DNA of 10,783 nucleotides from Spirochaetaceae bacterium (GTDB lineage Bacteria; Spirochaetota; Spirochaetia; Treponematales; Breznakiellaceae). The translations under genes and the position numbers were made by a program. Below, piece by piece: positions 1-6,730 of this stretch. A model generated the notes under the pieces. The model searched no databases, was not told where the DNA came from, and saw only the letters and a program-made list of their open reading frames with translations. The stretch lies in contig JAITHM010000117.1 of the NCBI GenBank assembly GCA_031279965.1, forward strand, positions 1 to 10,783, given 5' to 3'. How positions within the stretch are numbered: the first letter of the stretch is position 1; each line of letters starts with the position of its first letter.

Positions 1-213
1 GCGCGGCTTGCCTACAGCCGCGATACGGGCCTAAAGAGGGGGCTGCGGCGCGGCCTGAAACAAGGGCTGCGGCAGGGTAAAGAAGAAGGCTTACAGGAAG
101 GCCTAGAGCGAGGTATCCAACAAGGGCATGCCGACATACTAAAACTGATAAACGAAGGGTTGAGCGCCGAGCAGATTAGAGAGCGGCTTTCCGGCAGTTC
201 AAGCGAGCAGTAG
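1..213 (+). CDS. C-terminal fragment of an Rpn/PD-(D/E)XK nuclease family 'transposase' protein (5' end outside window)
   Basis: Frame 1 is open from the first base to a TAG at 211-213, giving 70 residues with no start in the window, so this is the end of a longer gene. Residues 10-42 are a run of Gly-Leu units with four-residue spacing (GLKRGLRRGLKQGLRQG, then KEEGLQEGLERGIQQG). A short helical tail follows (LKLINEGLSAEQIRERLS) that resembles the helix-turn-helix-like end of this family. Gly-Leu tetrapeptide repeats at the C-terminus are typical of the Rpn / PD-(D/E)XK 'putative transposase' family, which is linked to RecA-independent recombination and is often multicopy. The catalytic nuclease domain would lie upstream and cannot be seen, so activity is unknown. 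The 36-base-scale repetitiveness of the DNA makes this region prone to length change. Other proteins with Gly-Leu tails cannot be fully excluded. Confidence 0.72.
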   Translation, partial: ARLAYSRDTGLKRGLRRGLKQGLRQGKEEGLQEGLERGIQQGHADILKLINEGLSAEQIRERLSGSSSEQ

Positions 214-249
214 CATCCCGCCGGAAGGCCGCGCTCAACGTTTCGCGCG

Positions 250-407
250 CTTTCGCTGGGTGAGGTGGGGCGGGGCGCGTGGAAATTCGCGGGGGCAAAA
301 CGTTTGGCGGCTAGAGTTCCGGCCACGCCAAAGCGTGCGTCAGCAAAGTCCCCGGCCAACTAGTTTTGTACGCGCGAATTTCCACACGCCCCGCTCACCC
401 AGGAAAG
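250..407. repeat. Large imperfect inverted repeat, MITE-like or palindromic intergenic element
   Basis: The left arm CTGGGTGAG (256-264) plus a 21-base block (271-291, ending GGAAATTCGCG) is matched on the opposite strand by 373-402. The 30 paired positions contain one mismatch; the left arm carries six extra bases (265-270). Pairing extends outward through CTTTC (250-254) against GAAAG (403-407), with one bulged base. It continues inward through CAAAAC (296-301) with GTTTTG (363-368) and TTGGC (304-308) with GCCAA (355-359), leaving a loop of about 46 bases. No coding potential is convincing here. The structure fits a miniature inverted-repeat element or an intergenic palindromic repeat. No clear target-site duplication is visible. 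Copy number in the genome is unknown. Confidence 0.7.
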
Positions 408-420
408 GCCATACGGCAAC

Positions 421-444
421 GGCGGGCGGGAAGCGTCCGCCGCC
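421..444. repeat. GC-rich imperfect hairpin between the inverted repeat and the two-unit element
   Basis: GGCGGGCGG (421-429) can pair with CCGCCGCC (437-444) with one bulged G, enclosing a loop of about seven bases. It lies between the large inverted repeat and the two-unit hairpin element and is probably part of the same composite intergenic repeat. There is no T-run after it, so it does not look like an intrinsic terminator. Confidence 0.4.
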
Positions 445-450
445 GCGCAA

Positions 451-537
451 GGGATAGAAGCGGAAAGCCCGCAGCCCCGCGAAGCGGGGCGAGGACTTGC
501 AGCGGATAGCCCGGTCTGCCTGCCAAAGGCAGGCGGA
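451..537. repeat. Two-unit REP-like intergenic element: AGCGGAWAGCCCG motif plus triloop hairpin, twice
   Basis: AGCGGAAAGCCCG (459-471) and AGCGGATAGCCCG (501-513) are direct repeats matching at 12 of 13 bases. Each is followed by a perfect 7-bp triloop hairpin: GCCCCGC-GAA-GCGGGGC (474-490) and GCCTGCC-AAA-GGCAGGC (518-534). The second stem can be extended by about three pairs including a G-T. The core of the first hairpin, GCGAAGC (479-485), is known from biophysical work as an exceptionally stable single-stranded DNA mini-hairpin. The unit layout resembles REP/BIME-type elements. I also recall similar 'gcggatagcccg' strings between genes of many Bacteroidetes, but this is memory and not a search result. 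Neither hairpin has a T-run, so terminator function is not indicated. Confidence 0.6.
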
Positions 538-611
538 TGCGCCCAAAATGTGCTCGTTCTGGGTTTGCCGGCAGGCTTACGTTTTTGAAAAAATTGTGAT
601 AGCCTTACTTT

Positions 612-2267
612 ATGCGCGTCAGATTCAAAATTATTCTTGTAGTTCTTCCCATTCTTATCCTTACACTGGTGCTTGCCGAGGCGGCAAGCTGGTTTTCCGC
701 AACTAACGGTATTACCCGCATGGCGCGTGAATTTCTCAGTTTTAAAATCTACGAGCTTGAAAATTACGCGCATAATCAGTGGACGTTGCTTGCTGATAAC
801 GGGTATGACGGGCGTCCCGAGATGGTTGCCGCGGCGAAGGGTGCTGTAGAAGCCTATGCGCGCAGCGTAGCGCTTTCGCCCACCGAAGCTGTGTTCGCAC
901 TTTCCAGCGAAGGCAAAGTTGAGATGGCAACACGTGATATTGGTTTAACGGAGGAGCAGGCTCGTGCAGTGCTTGCAGATATTCGTGCAGATACAGGGGC
1001 ATTGCGGAATATAGATTTTGATGGCCGCGAACTTGTTATTATGGCATTTTATTTTGCCCCTTTTGACTGGTATGTTTGTTTAACCGAAGAACACAGAGCG
1101 TTCTATCGTGATGTTGACCGTATTACTGTTCAGACAATAATCATTTTGGCCGTTTCATCGCTTGCAGCCGTTATCCTGTTGTTCTTTTTTGCCCGTGCAC
1201 TGACACGCCCGCTTGACACTACGGTAAATGCCATGCAAAAAATCATTGGGTCGGCTGATCTTTCGTCGCGTGTTGAAGTTGAATATAACGATGAAACAGG
1301 AAGGCTTGCTCAAACTTTTAATATTATGATAGGCGAACTTGAAAAGTCGTGGCAGCGTGCCAAGCGCTTTGCTTTTCAATCAGTGTTAGCCCAAAAAACA
1401 GAACAACGGATACGGCAAATTTTTCAAAAATATGTTCCAAAAGATTTAATTGATAAATTTTTTGCGTCGCCTGAATCAATGTTGACAGGAGAAAACCGCG
1501 AGCTTGCAATACTTTTTTCTGACATTCGTTCATTTACAACCATCTCTGAAGGCATGGCACCGGATGAGCTTGTCAATTCATTGAACAGATATTTTTCTAA
1601 TCAGGTTGATATTATCATGAACCGCGGTGGTATTGTTGATAAATATATTGGCGATGCGATTATGGCATTTTGGGGCGCTCCGGTAAAACATGAGCATGAT
1701 GCTCAGAATGCGATACTTTCCGCGCTTGATATGCTTGATGCCGTGCGCGACTTTAATTCAGCCCAACAGAAGCTCGGTAAACCTGAATTTCATATCGGCA
1801 TAGGCATTAATTATGGACTGGTAACGGTTGGTAATATCGGCAGTGAACGAAAGATGGATTATACCGTTATAGGTGATTCGGTAAATCTTGCCTCGCGCCT
1901 TGAAGGGCTTACTAAAATGTATCATGCGGAAATTCTTGTTTCTGAGAGTTTTTATGCCGCTGTCAGCGGTGTTCATGCCCGTTTGCTGGATACCGTTGCC
2001 GTAAAGGGCAAGACTCGCGGTGTAAAAATATATACGATTAAACGTGATCTTACCGCTTCTGAACAGGAAGCATGGGGGCTTCATAACAAGGCTATGGAAC
2101 TTTTTTATGCGCGTTCATTTGAACAGGCGGCTGCCGCGTTTAGTAACGTTTCTTCGCTGCTTGTGAACGACAATGCCGCCGCTATGATGTTGGAACGCTG
2201 CACGGCATATCAAAAAAATCCGCCGCCTGACACATGGAATGGAGTTGAGGTTATGCACAGCAAATGA
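612..2267 (+). CDS. Membrane-bound class III adenylate/guanylate cyclase with HAMP domain
   Basis: 551 residues, predicted to make a cyclic nucleotide (probably cAMP) from NTP at the inner membrane in response to a periplasmic signal. In order: N-terminal signal anchor (about 7-25); extracytoplasmic sensor (about 28-170) ending in a Cache-like FDWYV motif; second membrane helix (about 171-195); HAMP (about 196-248); linker helix; catalytic domain (about 290-475). Metal-binding aspartates are D304 (FSDIRSF) and D348 (YIGDAIMAF). K344 and T418 occupy the base-recognition positions, the Lys/Thr pair of bacterial adenylate cyclases. N425 and R429 (VNLASR) are the transition-state residues. All key residues are present, so a homodimeric active enzyme is expected. 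A 70-residue helical tail follows and may resemble TPR. ATG 612 gives a sensible anchor but has no Shine-Dalgarno sequence. The stop overlaps the mazG start by ATGA. The ligand is unknown. Confidence 0.93.
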   Translation: MRVRFKIILVVLPILILTLVLAEAASWFSATNGITRMAREFLSFKIYELENYAHNQWTLLADNGYDGRPEMVAAAKGAVEAYARSVALSPTEAVFALSSEGKVEMATRDIGLTEEQARAVLADIRADTGALRNIDFDGRELVIMAFYFAPFDWYVCLTEEHRAFYRDVDRITVQTIIILAVSSLAAVILLFFFARALTRPLDTTVNAMQKIIGSADLSSRVEVEYNDETGRLAQTFNIMIGELEKSWQRAKRFAFQSVLAQKTEQRIRQIFQKYVPKDLIDKFFASPESMLTGENRELAILFSDIRSFTTISEGMAPDELVNSLNRYFSNQVDIIMNRGGIVDKYIGDAIMAFWGAPVKHEHDAQNAILSALDMLDAVRDFNSAQQKLGKPEFHIGIGINYGLVTVGNIGSERKMDYTVIGDSVNLASRLEGLTKMYHAEILVSESFYAAVSGVHARLLDTVAVKGKTRGVKIYTIKRDLTASEQEAWGLHNKAMELFYARSFEQAAAAFSNVSSLLVNDNAAAMMLERCTAYQKNPPPDTWNGVEVMHSK

Positions 2268-3061
2268 CAGCGGCTGCATTTGAACGTATCTATTCAATCA
2301 TAAAAAAACTCCGTTCACCGGAAGGCTGCCCGTGGGATCGTGAGCAAACGCCGCGCAGCTTGCGGAGTGCTCTTATTGAAGAAAGCTACGAATGTATCGA
2401 AGCAATCAATGAAGATGACGCGGAACATATCAAAGAAGAATTAGGTGATGTTTTTCTCGTTGTAACAATGCTGACGTATATGTTTGAAGAAGATGGTGTG
2501 TTTTCAGCGGCATCTGTGTTTGAAAGTCTTGCTGAAAAGCTTATTCGCCGGCATCCGCATGTCTTTGGAGGGGCGCACGTCAAAGATTCTGACGAAGTAC
2601 TTGTCAATTGGGCGCGTATTAAGATTGAAGAAGAAGGACGTGCGCCGAAAGATTCCGTGCTCGATGATATTCCTCAGGCGCTGCCTCCGCTGGAGCGTTC
2701 ATTCAAACTGCAAAAAAAAGCGGCAAAAGCCGGTTTTGACTGGCCTTCGCTTGAAGGCGTTTTTGCGAAAATCAACGAAGAATTTGATGAAGTGCGTGCA
2801 GAACTTGAAAAACCTTCTTCTCCCGCACTTGAAGGAGAGCTTGGTGATCTTCTTTTTTCCATTGTGAATTTATGCCGTTATCTTAACGTAGATCCTTCTG
2901 TTGCCCTTCAGCGGACAAACACCAAATTTATCGAACGTTTCCGTTTTGTGGAAAAGTCCATGCGTGGCCGTGGAATTCCAATGACTAATGAAAATCTTGC
3001 TGTCATGGATCAGTACTGGAACGAGGCAAAACAATGCCATTCGCCCGAAGTGTTGTCGTAG
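2264..3061 (+). CDS. mazG: Nucleoside triphosphate pyrophosphohydrolase MazG
   Basis: 265 residues, the usual length for the two-domain enterobacterial-type MazG. It hydrolyses (d)NTPs to NMP and pyrophosphate in the cytoplasm, a house-cleaning role; in E. coli it is also linked to lowering ppGpp. The N-terminal repeat shows CPWDREQT (22-29), metal-binding E39-E40-x-x-E43 and EELGD (58-62). The C-terminal repeat shows EEFDE (172-176) and GELGDLLF (191-198). Both all-alpha half-domains therefore keep the ExxE and ExxD metal sites. The tail ends with the family-typical YWNEAK (251-256). The start overlaps the cyclase stop (ATGA at 2264-2267), pointing to translational coupling. The 3' end overlaps ispG by 28 bases. 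There is no sign of damage. Confidence 0.96.
   Translation: MTAAAFERIYSIIKKLRSPEGCPWDREQTPRSLRSALIEESYECIEAINEDDAEHIKEELGDVFLVVTMLTYMFEEDGVFSAASVFESLAEKLIRRHPHVFGGAHVKDSDEVLVNWARIKIEEEGRAPKDSVLDDIPQALPPLERSFKLQKKAAKAGFDWPSLEGVFAKINEEFDEVRAELEKPSSPALEGELGDLLFSIVNLCRYLNVDPSVALQRTNTKFIERFRFVEKSMRGRGIPMTNENLAVMDQYWNEAKQCHSPEVLS
3023..3026 (+). promoter_or_regulatory. Shine-Dalgarno sequence GAGG for ispG, inside the mazG 3' end
   Basis: GAGG lies seven bases before ATG 3034, good spacing for ribosome binding. It supports starting ispG at 3034, within mazG, instead of at a later codon, and so supports the 28-base gene overlap. Confidence 0.6.
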
Positions 3062-4125
3062 GCGGTTTTGGCCATGTCCGTGCTGTTGTGCTGGGAGAAG
3101 GTTCTCCGGTAGCGGCACAGACAATGTGGAAAGATCCTTTTAACGCGGCTGCGCTTGCCGGTAAAGAAGGAGATGCCCTTATTGCACGGCTTGATCGTTT
3201 GCAGCGGCTTGGATGTCAGCTTCTTCGTTTTGCGGTGCCTGATGAAGCGAGTGCCGGTGCGCTTGGCGCTCTTGCCGCCCGGATTTCATTGCCGTTGATT
3301 GCTGATATTCATTTTGATTACAAGCTTGCTTTACGCTGTCTTGATTTCCCCATTGCTAAAATCAGAATAAATCCTGGTAATATTGGCTCAAAGGAAAAAC
3401 GGCATGCTGTTCTTGACCGTTGCGCAGAAAAAAATGTACCTGTCCGCATAGGTATAAATGCGGGCAGCCTCCCGCACGATTTGCGGCGTGCCGTGAATGA
3501 CGGCATGAGGCTGGCGGAAGCTTTGGTTAAAGCGGCTGAACGTGAGCTTGAGCTTTTCGATGAATTTCATTTTGAAAAGGTTGTTGTTTCGATGAAGGCA
3601 TCTTCAGTTGCCGAGACTATTGAAGCAAATGAACTTTTTGCCGCACGTTATAAAATTCCTCTTCACATTGGCGTAACAGAAGCAGGGCCGCTTATTGCGG
3701 GCGTTGTACGGAATACGGCAGCGCTTTACAGATTACTTTCTGCGGGGTGCGGCGCTACTGTGCGAGTTTCGCTTTCTGATTCGGTTGAAAATGAACTTAT
3801 CGCCGCACGGGAAATCCTGCTTGCTTCCGGCAGAGCCGGCGGTGTGCGCATTATCTCCTGTCCACGCTGTGGCCGCGCCGGATTTGACACGCATCGTTTT
3901 ACTGAAAAATGGCGCGATGAACTTTACACGCTTAATAAAGATATTACCGTAGCGGTAATGGGTTGTGCTGTTAATGGCCCAGGTGAAGCACGCAACGCTG
4001 ATCTTGGCATTACGGGAACCGGTACGACAATACTTCTTTTTAAACAGGGAAAGATTATTCGTACTATTGATGAATCCGAGGCTGATGATGCTTTTCGCGC
4101 TGAGCTTGACCTCTTTGCGAAATAG
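3034..4125 (+). CDS. ispG: 4-hydroxy-3-methylbut-2-en-1-yl diphosphate synthase IspG (GcpE)
   Basis: 363 residues, the bacterial IspG length. It is the penultimate enzyme of the MEP pathway, converting MEcPP to HMBPP with a 4Fe-4S cluster in the cytoplasm, for isoprenoid synthesis (quinone and undecaprenyl precursors). The TIM-barrel part has ADIHFDYKLAL (90-100), KIRINPGNIG (109-118) and RIGINAGSL (138-146). The C-terminal cluster domain has C276-x2-C279 (SCPRCGR), C311 (MGCAVNGPGE) and E318, the same spacing as E. coli C270, C273, C305 and E312. All four cluster ligands are therefore present. The N-terminus is a little unusual: AQTMWKDPF (28-36) stands where most IspG have a QSMTNTDT-like motif. 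This is a single-length form without the large insertion domain of plant and Chlamydia-type GcpE. The start is supported by GAGG at 3023-3026. The gene is probably co-transcribed with mazG. Confidence 0.96.
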   Translation: MPFARSVVVGGFGHVRAVVLGEGSPVAAQTMWKDPFNAAALAGKEGDALIARLDRLQRLGCQLLRFAVPDEASAGALGALAARISLPLIADIHFDYKLALRCLDFPIAKIRINPGNIGSKEKRHAVLDRCAEKNVPVRIGINAGSLPHDLRRAVNDGMRLAEALVKAAERELELFDEFHFEKVVVSMKASSVAETIEANELFAARYKIPLHIGVTEAGPLIAGVVRNTAALYRLLSAGCGATVRVSLSDSVENELIAAREILLASGRAGGVRIISCPRCGRAGFDTHRFTEKWRDELYTLNKDITVAVMGCAVNGPGEARNADLGITGTGTTILLFKQGKIIRTIDESEADDAFRAELDLFAK

Positions 4126-4200
4126 CGGGAGTTTTTCCAATCCGGTGTGGAGTGTGTATGGCTGGGCGCGGGTGGTAGACAAAAAAGAGGGGAGGGAGGT

Positions 4201-4245
4201 ATGCTTAAATTATTGAAGGATGGAAGAGCTAAAGTCTACCGATAG
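4201..4245 (+). other. Possible 14-codon leader ORF with a very strong Shine-Dalgarno, overlapping the start of the ATPase E gene
   Basis: ATG 4201 is preceded by GGGGAGGGAGGT (4189-4200), the strongest ribosome-binding sequence in the window. It opens a 14-codon frame (MLKLLKDGRAKVYR) that stops at TAG 4243-4245. It overlaps the first 26 bases of the subunit E gene, whose own ATG (4220) has only AAGG touching it. The layout would allow translational coupling or reinitiation onto subunit E. It might instead be fortuitous, with the purine-rich tract simply loading ribosomes for ATG 4220. No known leader peptide is recognised. Confidence 0.3.
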
Positions 4246-4873
4246 CCTTGATCGTGAAATTGAGGCTGACGCACGAAAAAAAGCGGACAAGATCCAAAAA
4301 AATACGGCTGCTGCTATCGAGCATGTCAAATCTGAGTGGCGGGAGCGCCTTGAAACGGCTCTTATTCGGGAAAAAGAGCGGTTTTCCGCACAACTTGATG
4401 CTCGTAAAGCTGAAATTGCTGCACGGTTGGTGCTTGATAAACGACGTTTAGAGTATGAATATTCTGAGCGCTCCTTGCATGATGCAGCAAGGGCTTTTTT
4501 GTCAGGACTTAGCCGGCAAGATCTTCTTCAAATACTTGAGCGTATTTTTGTTTTTCGCATTCAGGAAGCTTTTCAGAATGATTTTACTTCATTGCATACG
4601 GCACAAGTGTCCATATCGCTTCAGCTTTTAAGCCGGACTGAATTTGACGGCATATTTGCGGCAGTCTTTTCAAAGAGCGGGGTTGGTTGTTCGTCATGGG
4701 AATTTAGAGAAACTAGGCCTCAGGATACTCTTTGGGGGGAAACTGATGTAGCGCTCATATTCGATATGCCTGCGGTTCGTATTAACGTATCCGCTCGTGC
4801 TGAAGTTGAAGAGCTGCTTCTTGTCAAAAGAACAGAGCTAAGTGCGGCCTTGCTGGGAGATAATAATGTCTGA
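4220..4873 (+). CDS. atpE: V/A-type ATPase peripheral stalk subunit E
   Basis: 217 residues, close to the usual 185-230 of bacterial and archaeal V/A-ATPase E subunits. With its partner subunit it forms the peripheral stalk (stator) joining the catalytic head to the membrane part. Residues about 8-80 are a long charged, Ala/Glu/Arg/Lys-rich helix expected to be coiled coil. The C-terminal globular half (about 85-217) ends in the pattern seen in this family: a beta-strand (ALIFDMPAVRINVS) followed by EVEELLLVKRTELSAALLG. Conservation of E subunits is weak, so the call rests on this tail plus position directly before subunit A. An in-frame TGA at 4214-4216 excludes any start before 4217, leaving ATG 4220. 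The 3' end overlaps atpA by eight bases. Annotators may label it hypothetical. Confidence 0.82.
   Translation: MEELKSTDSLDREIEADARKKADKIQKNTAAAIEHVKSEWRERLETALIREKERFSAQLDARKAEIAARLVLDKRRLEYEYSERSLHDAARAFLSGLSRQDLLQILERIFVFRIQEAFQNDFTSLHTAQVSISLQLLSRTEFDGIFAAVFSKSGVGCSSWEFRETRPQDTLWGETDVALIFDMPAVRINVSARAEVEELLLVKRTELSAALLGDNNV
4854..4858 (+). promoter_or_regulatory. Shine-Dalgarno sequence GGGAG deciding the atpA start
   Basis: GGGAG sits seven bases before ATG 4866. This favours ATG 4866 over the in-frame GTG at 4842, which would add eight residues before the MSELAHG N-terminus typical of A subunits. Confidence 0.6.
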
Positions 4874-6677
4874 ATTAGCACATGGCAGGGTAACACGTAT
4901 TTCAGGTCCTATTGTTCATATTGCCGGTATGGGAAGCGCAGGCCTTTTTGATGTTGTTGAGGTTGGCGAAAATCGTATTATTGGTGAAATTGTGCGAATC
5001 TCTGGTGACGAAGCTGTTGTGCAGATTTATGAAGATGATACCGGCATGAAAGTTGGCGCACATGCCGTGTCGACAGGACGGCCGCTTTCTGTATTGCTTG
5101 GTCCGGGGCTTGTTGGAACAATTTATGATGGAATCCAACGGCCTCTTGAGGCGCTTTACCAGAAGTCTGGGGCATTTATGGCCGTTGGCGACCGCTGCGA
5201 CCCGCTGGATACGCAAAAACGATATCATTTTGTTCCTGATTCTGTGCTTGCAGAACAGCTTGCTCGTGGTGAAAAGATCATTGCCGCGCCAGGACTTGTT
5301 CTGGGCACTGTTGCCGAGACAGCAAGTGTTGTCTGCAAAATCATGGTGCCGCCATCTATCACCGGCGGTCTTGTTCACGATACGCTTGTAACGCTTGTTC
5401 CGGAATGTGATGTGACGGTAGAAAGTACCGTTGCAACGACCAGTGCGGGAACGGAAATTACTGTTGCCCAGTGGTGGCCTGTGCGGCATCCCCGCCCACA
5501 GGCAAAACGTCTGGCAGCAGATCAGCCTCTTCTAACAGGGCAGCGGGTTATTGATATGTTTTTTCCGCTTTCAAAAGGCGGGACTGCAGCTATACCTGGC
5601 GGCTTTGGTACCGGCAAAACCATGACGCAGCATGCGGTTGCCAAATGGTGTGATGCTGATGTAATTGTCTATATCGGCTGTGGTGAGCGTGGCAATGAAA
5701 TGACAGATGTGCTTACTGAATTTCCGCATCTTATTGATCCGCGTACCGGACGCAGCCTTATGGAACGAACTATACTCATTGCCAATACCTCAAATATGCC
5801 GGTGGCCGCCCGCGAAGTTTCTATCTATACTGGAGTTACTCTTGCGGAATTCTACCGGGATATGGGGTATCATGTGGCGATTATGGCAGACAGCACAAGC
5901 CGCTGGGCCGAGGCTTTGCGAGAGCTGTCTGGTCGTATGGAGGAAATGCCTGCTGAAGAAGGTTTCCCTGCCTACCTTCCTACGCGGCTTGCTGAATTTT
6001 ATGAACGGGCAGGGCGGGTAGGGACATTAAATGGCGCCGAAGGATCCGTTTCGATTATAGGAGCAGTTTCTCCGCCAGGCGGAGATTTCTCTGAACCGGT
6101 AACGGCGCATACCAAGCGGTTTATTCGCTGCTTCTGGGCGCTTGACCGGGAACTTGCCAATGCCCGCCATTATCCGGCAATAAGCTGGATAAATAGTTAC
6201 AGTGAATATGCGGCAGAAGTTACTTTGTGGTGGGAGCATGTAAACCATTCATGGGCGGCAGCACGGCAAAATGCGCTTGATCTCCTTAAACGTGAACAGC
6301 GTCTGGCCGAAATCGTACGGCTTATTGGGCCTGATGCTCTTCCAGATGAACAAAAATTGATTCTTGTTGTAGCTGATATTATAAAAGATGGTTTTTTACA
6401 ACAGAATTCATTTGATGAAGTTGATATGTACTGTGTGCCGGAAAAACAGGTAAAGTTGCTTTGTTTGATCATGGAATTTTACGATAAGGCCCATGAATGT
6501 ATTAAGCTTGGTGCGCCGCTTTTGCGGGTGACAGCGCATTCACTTAAAGAACGTCTTTCACGATTAAAGAATCAAGTGCCCAATGATAATCTAAGTGAGC
6601 TTGACAATTTTGCCGAAACTATCCGCACGGATCTTGAAGGCATTGCCGCATCTTACCAAAATGCCCGCCATCGGTAA
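4866..6677 (+). CDS. atpA: V/A-type ATPase catalytic subunit A
   Basis: 603 residues from ATG 4866, normal for subunit A. It is the nucleotide-hydrolysing subunit of the V1/A1 head, which couples ATP turnover to H+ or Na+ movement. Seen in order: N-terminal beta-barrel (GRVTRISGPIV, 7-17); the A-specific 'non-homologous' bulge region (about 110-200); Walker A GGFGTGKT (245-252) followed by MTQH; catalytic glutamate in GCGERGNEM (271-279); ADSTSRWAEALRE (341-353); EEGFPAYLPTRLAEFYERAG (364-383); SPPGGDFSEPVT (402-413); and the helical C-terminal domain. All catalytic motifs are intact. It overlaps atpE by eight bases, so the pair is co-translated. Unusually, no subunit B or D gene follows; the next gene is an acyl-CoA ligase. 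Either these lie elsewhere or the operon has been split. Subunit A versus B is secure because B lacks the GxxGxGKT P-loop and the bulge. Confidence 0.97.
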   Translation: MSELAHGRVTRISGPIVHIAGMGSAGLFDVVEVGENRIIGEIVRISGDEAVVQIYEDDTGMKVGAHAVSTGRPLSVLLGPGLVGTIYDGIQRPLEALYQKSGAFMAVGDRCDPLDTQKRYHFVPDSVLAEQLARGEKIIAAPGLVLGTVAETASVVCKIMVPPSITGGLVHDTLVTLVPECDVTVESTVATTSAGTEITVAQWWPVRHPRPQAKRLAADQPLLTGQRVIDMFFPLSKGGTAAIPGGFGTGKTMTQHAVAKWCDADVIVYIGCGERGNEMTDVLTEFPHLIDPRTGRSLMERTILIANTSNMPVAAREVSIYTGVTLAEFYRDMGYHVAIMADSTSRWAEALRELSGRMEEMPAEEGFPAYLPTRLAEFYERAGRVGTLNGAEGSVSIIGAVSPPGGDFSEPVTAHTKRFIRCFWALDRELANARHYPAISWINSYSEYAAEVTLWWEHVNHSWAAARQNALDLLKREQRLAEIVRLIGPDALPDEQKLILVVADIIKDGFLQQNSFDEVDMYCVPEKQVKLLCLIMEFYDKAHECIKLGAPLLRVTAHSLKERLSRLKNQVPNDNLSELDNFAETIRTDLEGIAASYQNARHR

Positions 6678-6700
6678 AAGTGTCGCAAAGTATCGCTATG

Positions 6701-6730
6701 TAGACAAGATGTTAGTTTTGGTCTAATAAT
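6701..6730 (+). promoter_or_regulatory. Candidate sigma70-type promoter before the acyl-CoA ligase gene
   Basis: TAGACA (6701-6706) and AATAAT (6725-6730) each match the consensus at five of six bases, with an 18-base spacer. Transcription would begin around 6736-6738, at or beside the ATG, which implies a leaderless or near-leaderless message. This fits the lack of a Shine-Dalgarno before 6736, but the boxes could be chance in an AT-rich gap. Confidence 0.35.

Noticed and set aside
12..359. 115-codon reverse-strand open frame across the Rpn fragment and left repeat arm
   Set aside because: It is antisense to the clear Gly-Leu repeat coding frame, rich in Pro/Ser/Arg as expected of GC-rich shadow frames, and has no recognisable domain.
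474..490. Intrinsic terminator for the Rpn gene
   Set aside because: The hairpin is strong but no T-run follows, and it is over 260 bases from the stop codon.
451..537. CRISPR array
   Set aside because: There are only two motif copies and the intervening sequence is a hairpin, not a spacer; no cas genes are visible.
585..613. Possible promoter TTGAAA then CTTTAT before the cyclase
   Set aside because: The -10-like box matches only three of six bases and runs into the ATG, so it is not supportable as a feature.
360..773. 137-codon reverse-strand open frame over the repeat block and cyclase start
   Set aside because: It crosses hairpins and overlaps the cyclase signal anchor; composition is unlike a protein and no motif is seen.
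3733..4182. 149-codon reverse-strand open frame inside ispG
   Set aside because: It is wholly or mostly antisense to a well-supported ispG reading frame, with no domain signature.
4842..4865. GTG start for atpA at 4842
   Set aside because: ATG 4866 has a well-spaced GGGAG and gives the typical family N-terminus.
4902..5489. 195-codon reverse-strand open frame inside atpA
   Set aside because: It lies within the strongly conserved atpA coding region; the translation is His/Arg/Asn-rich and matches no family.
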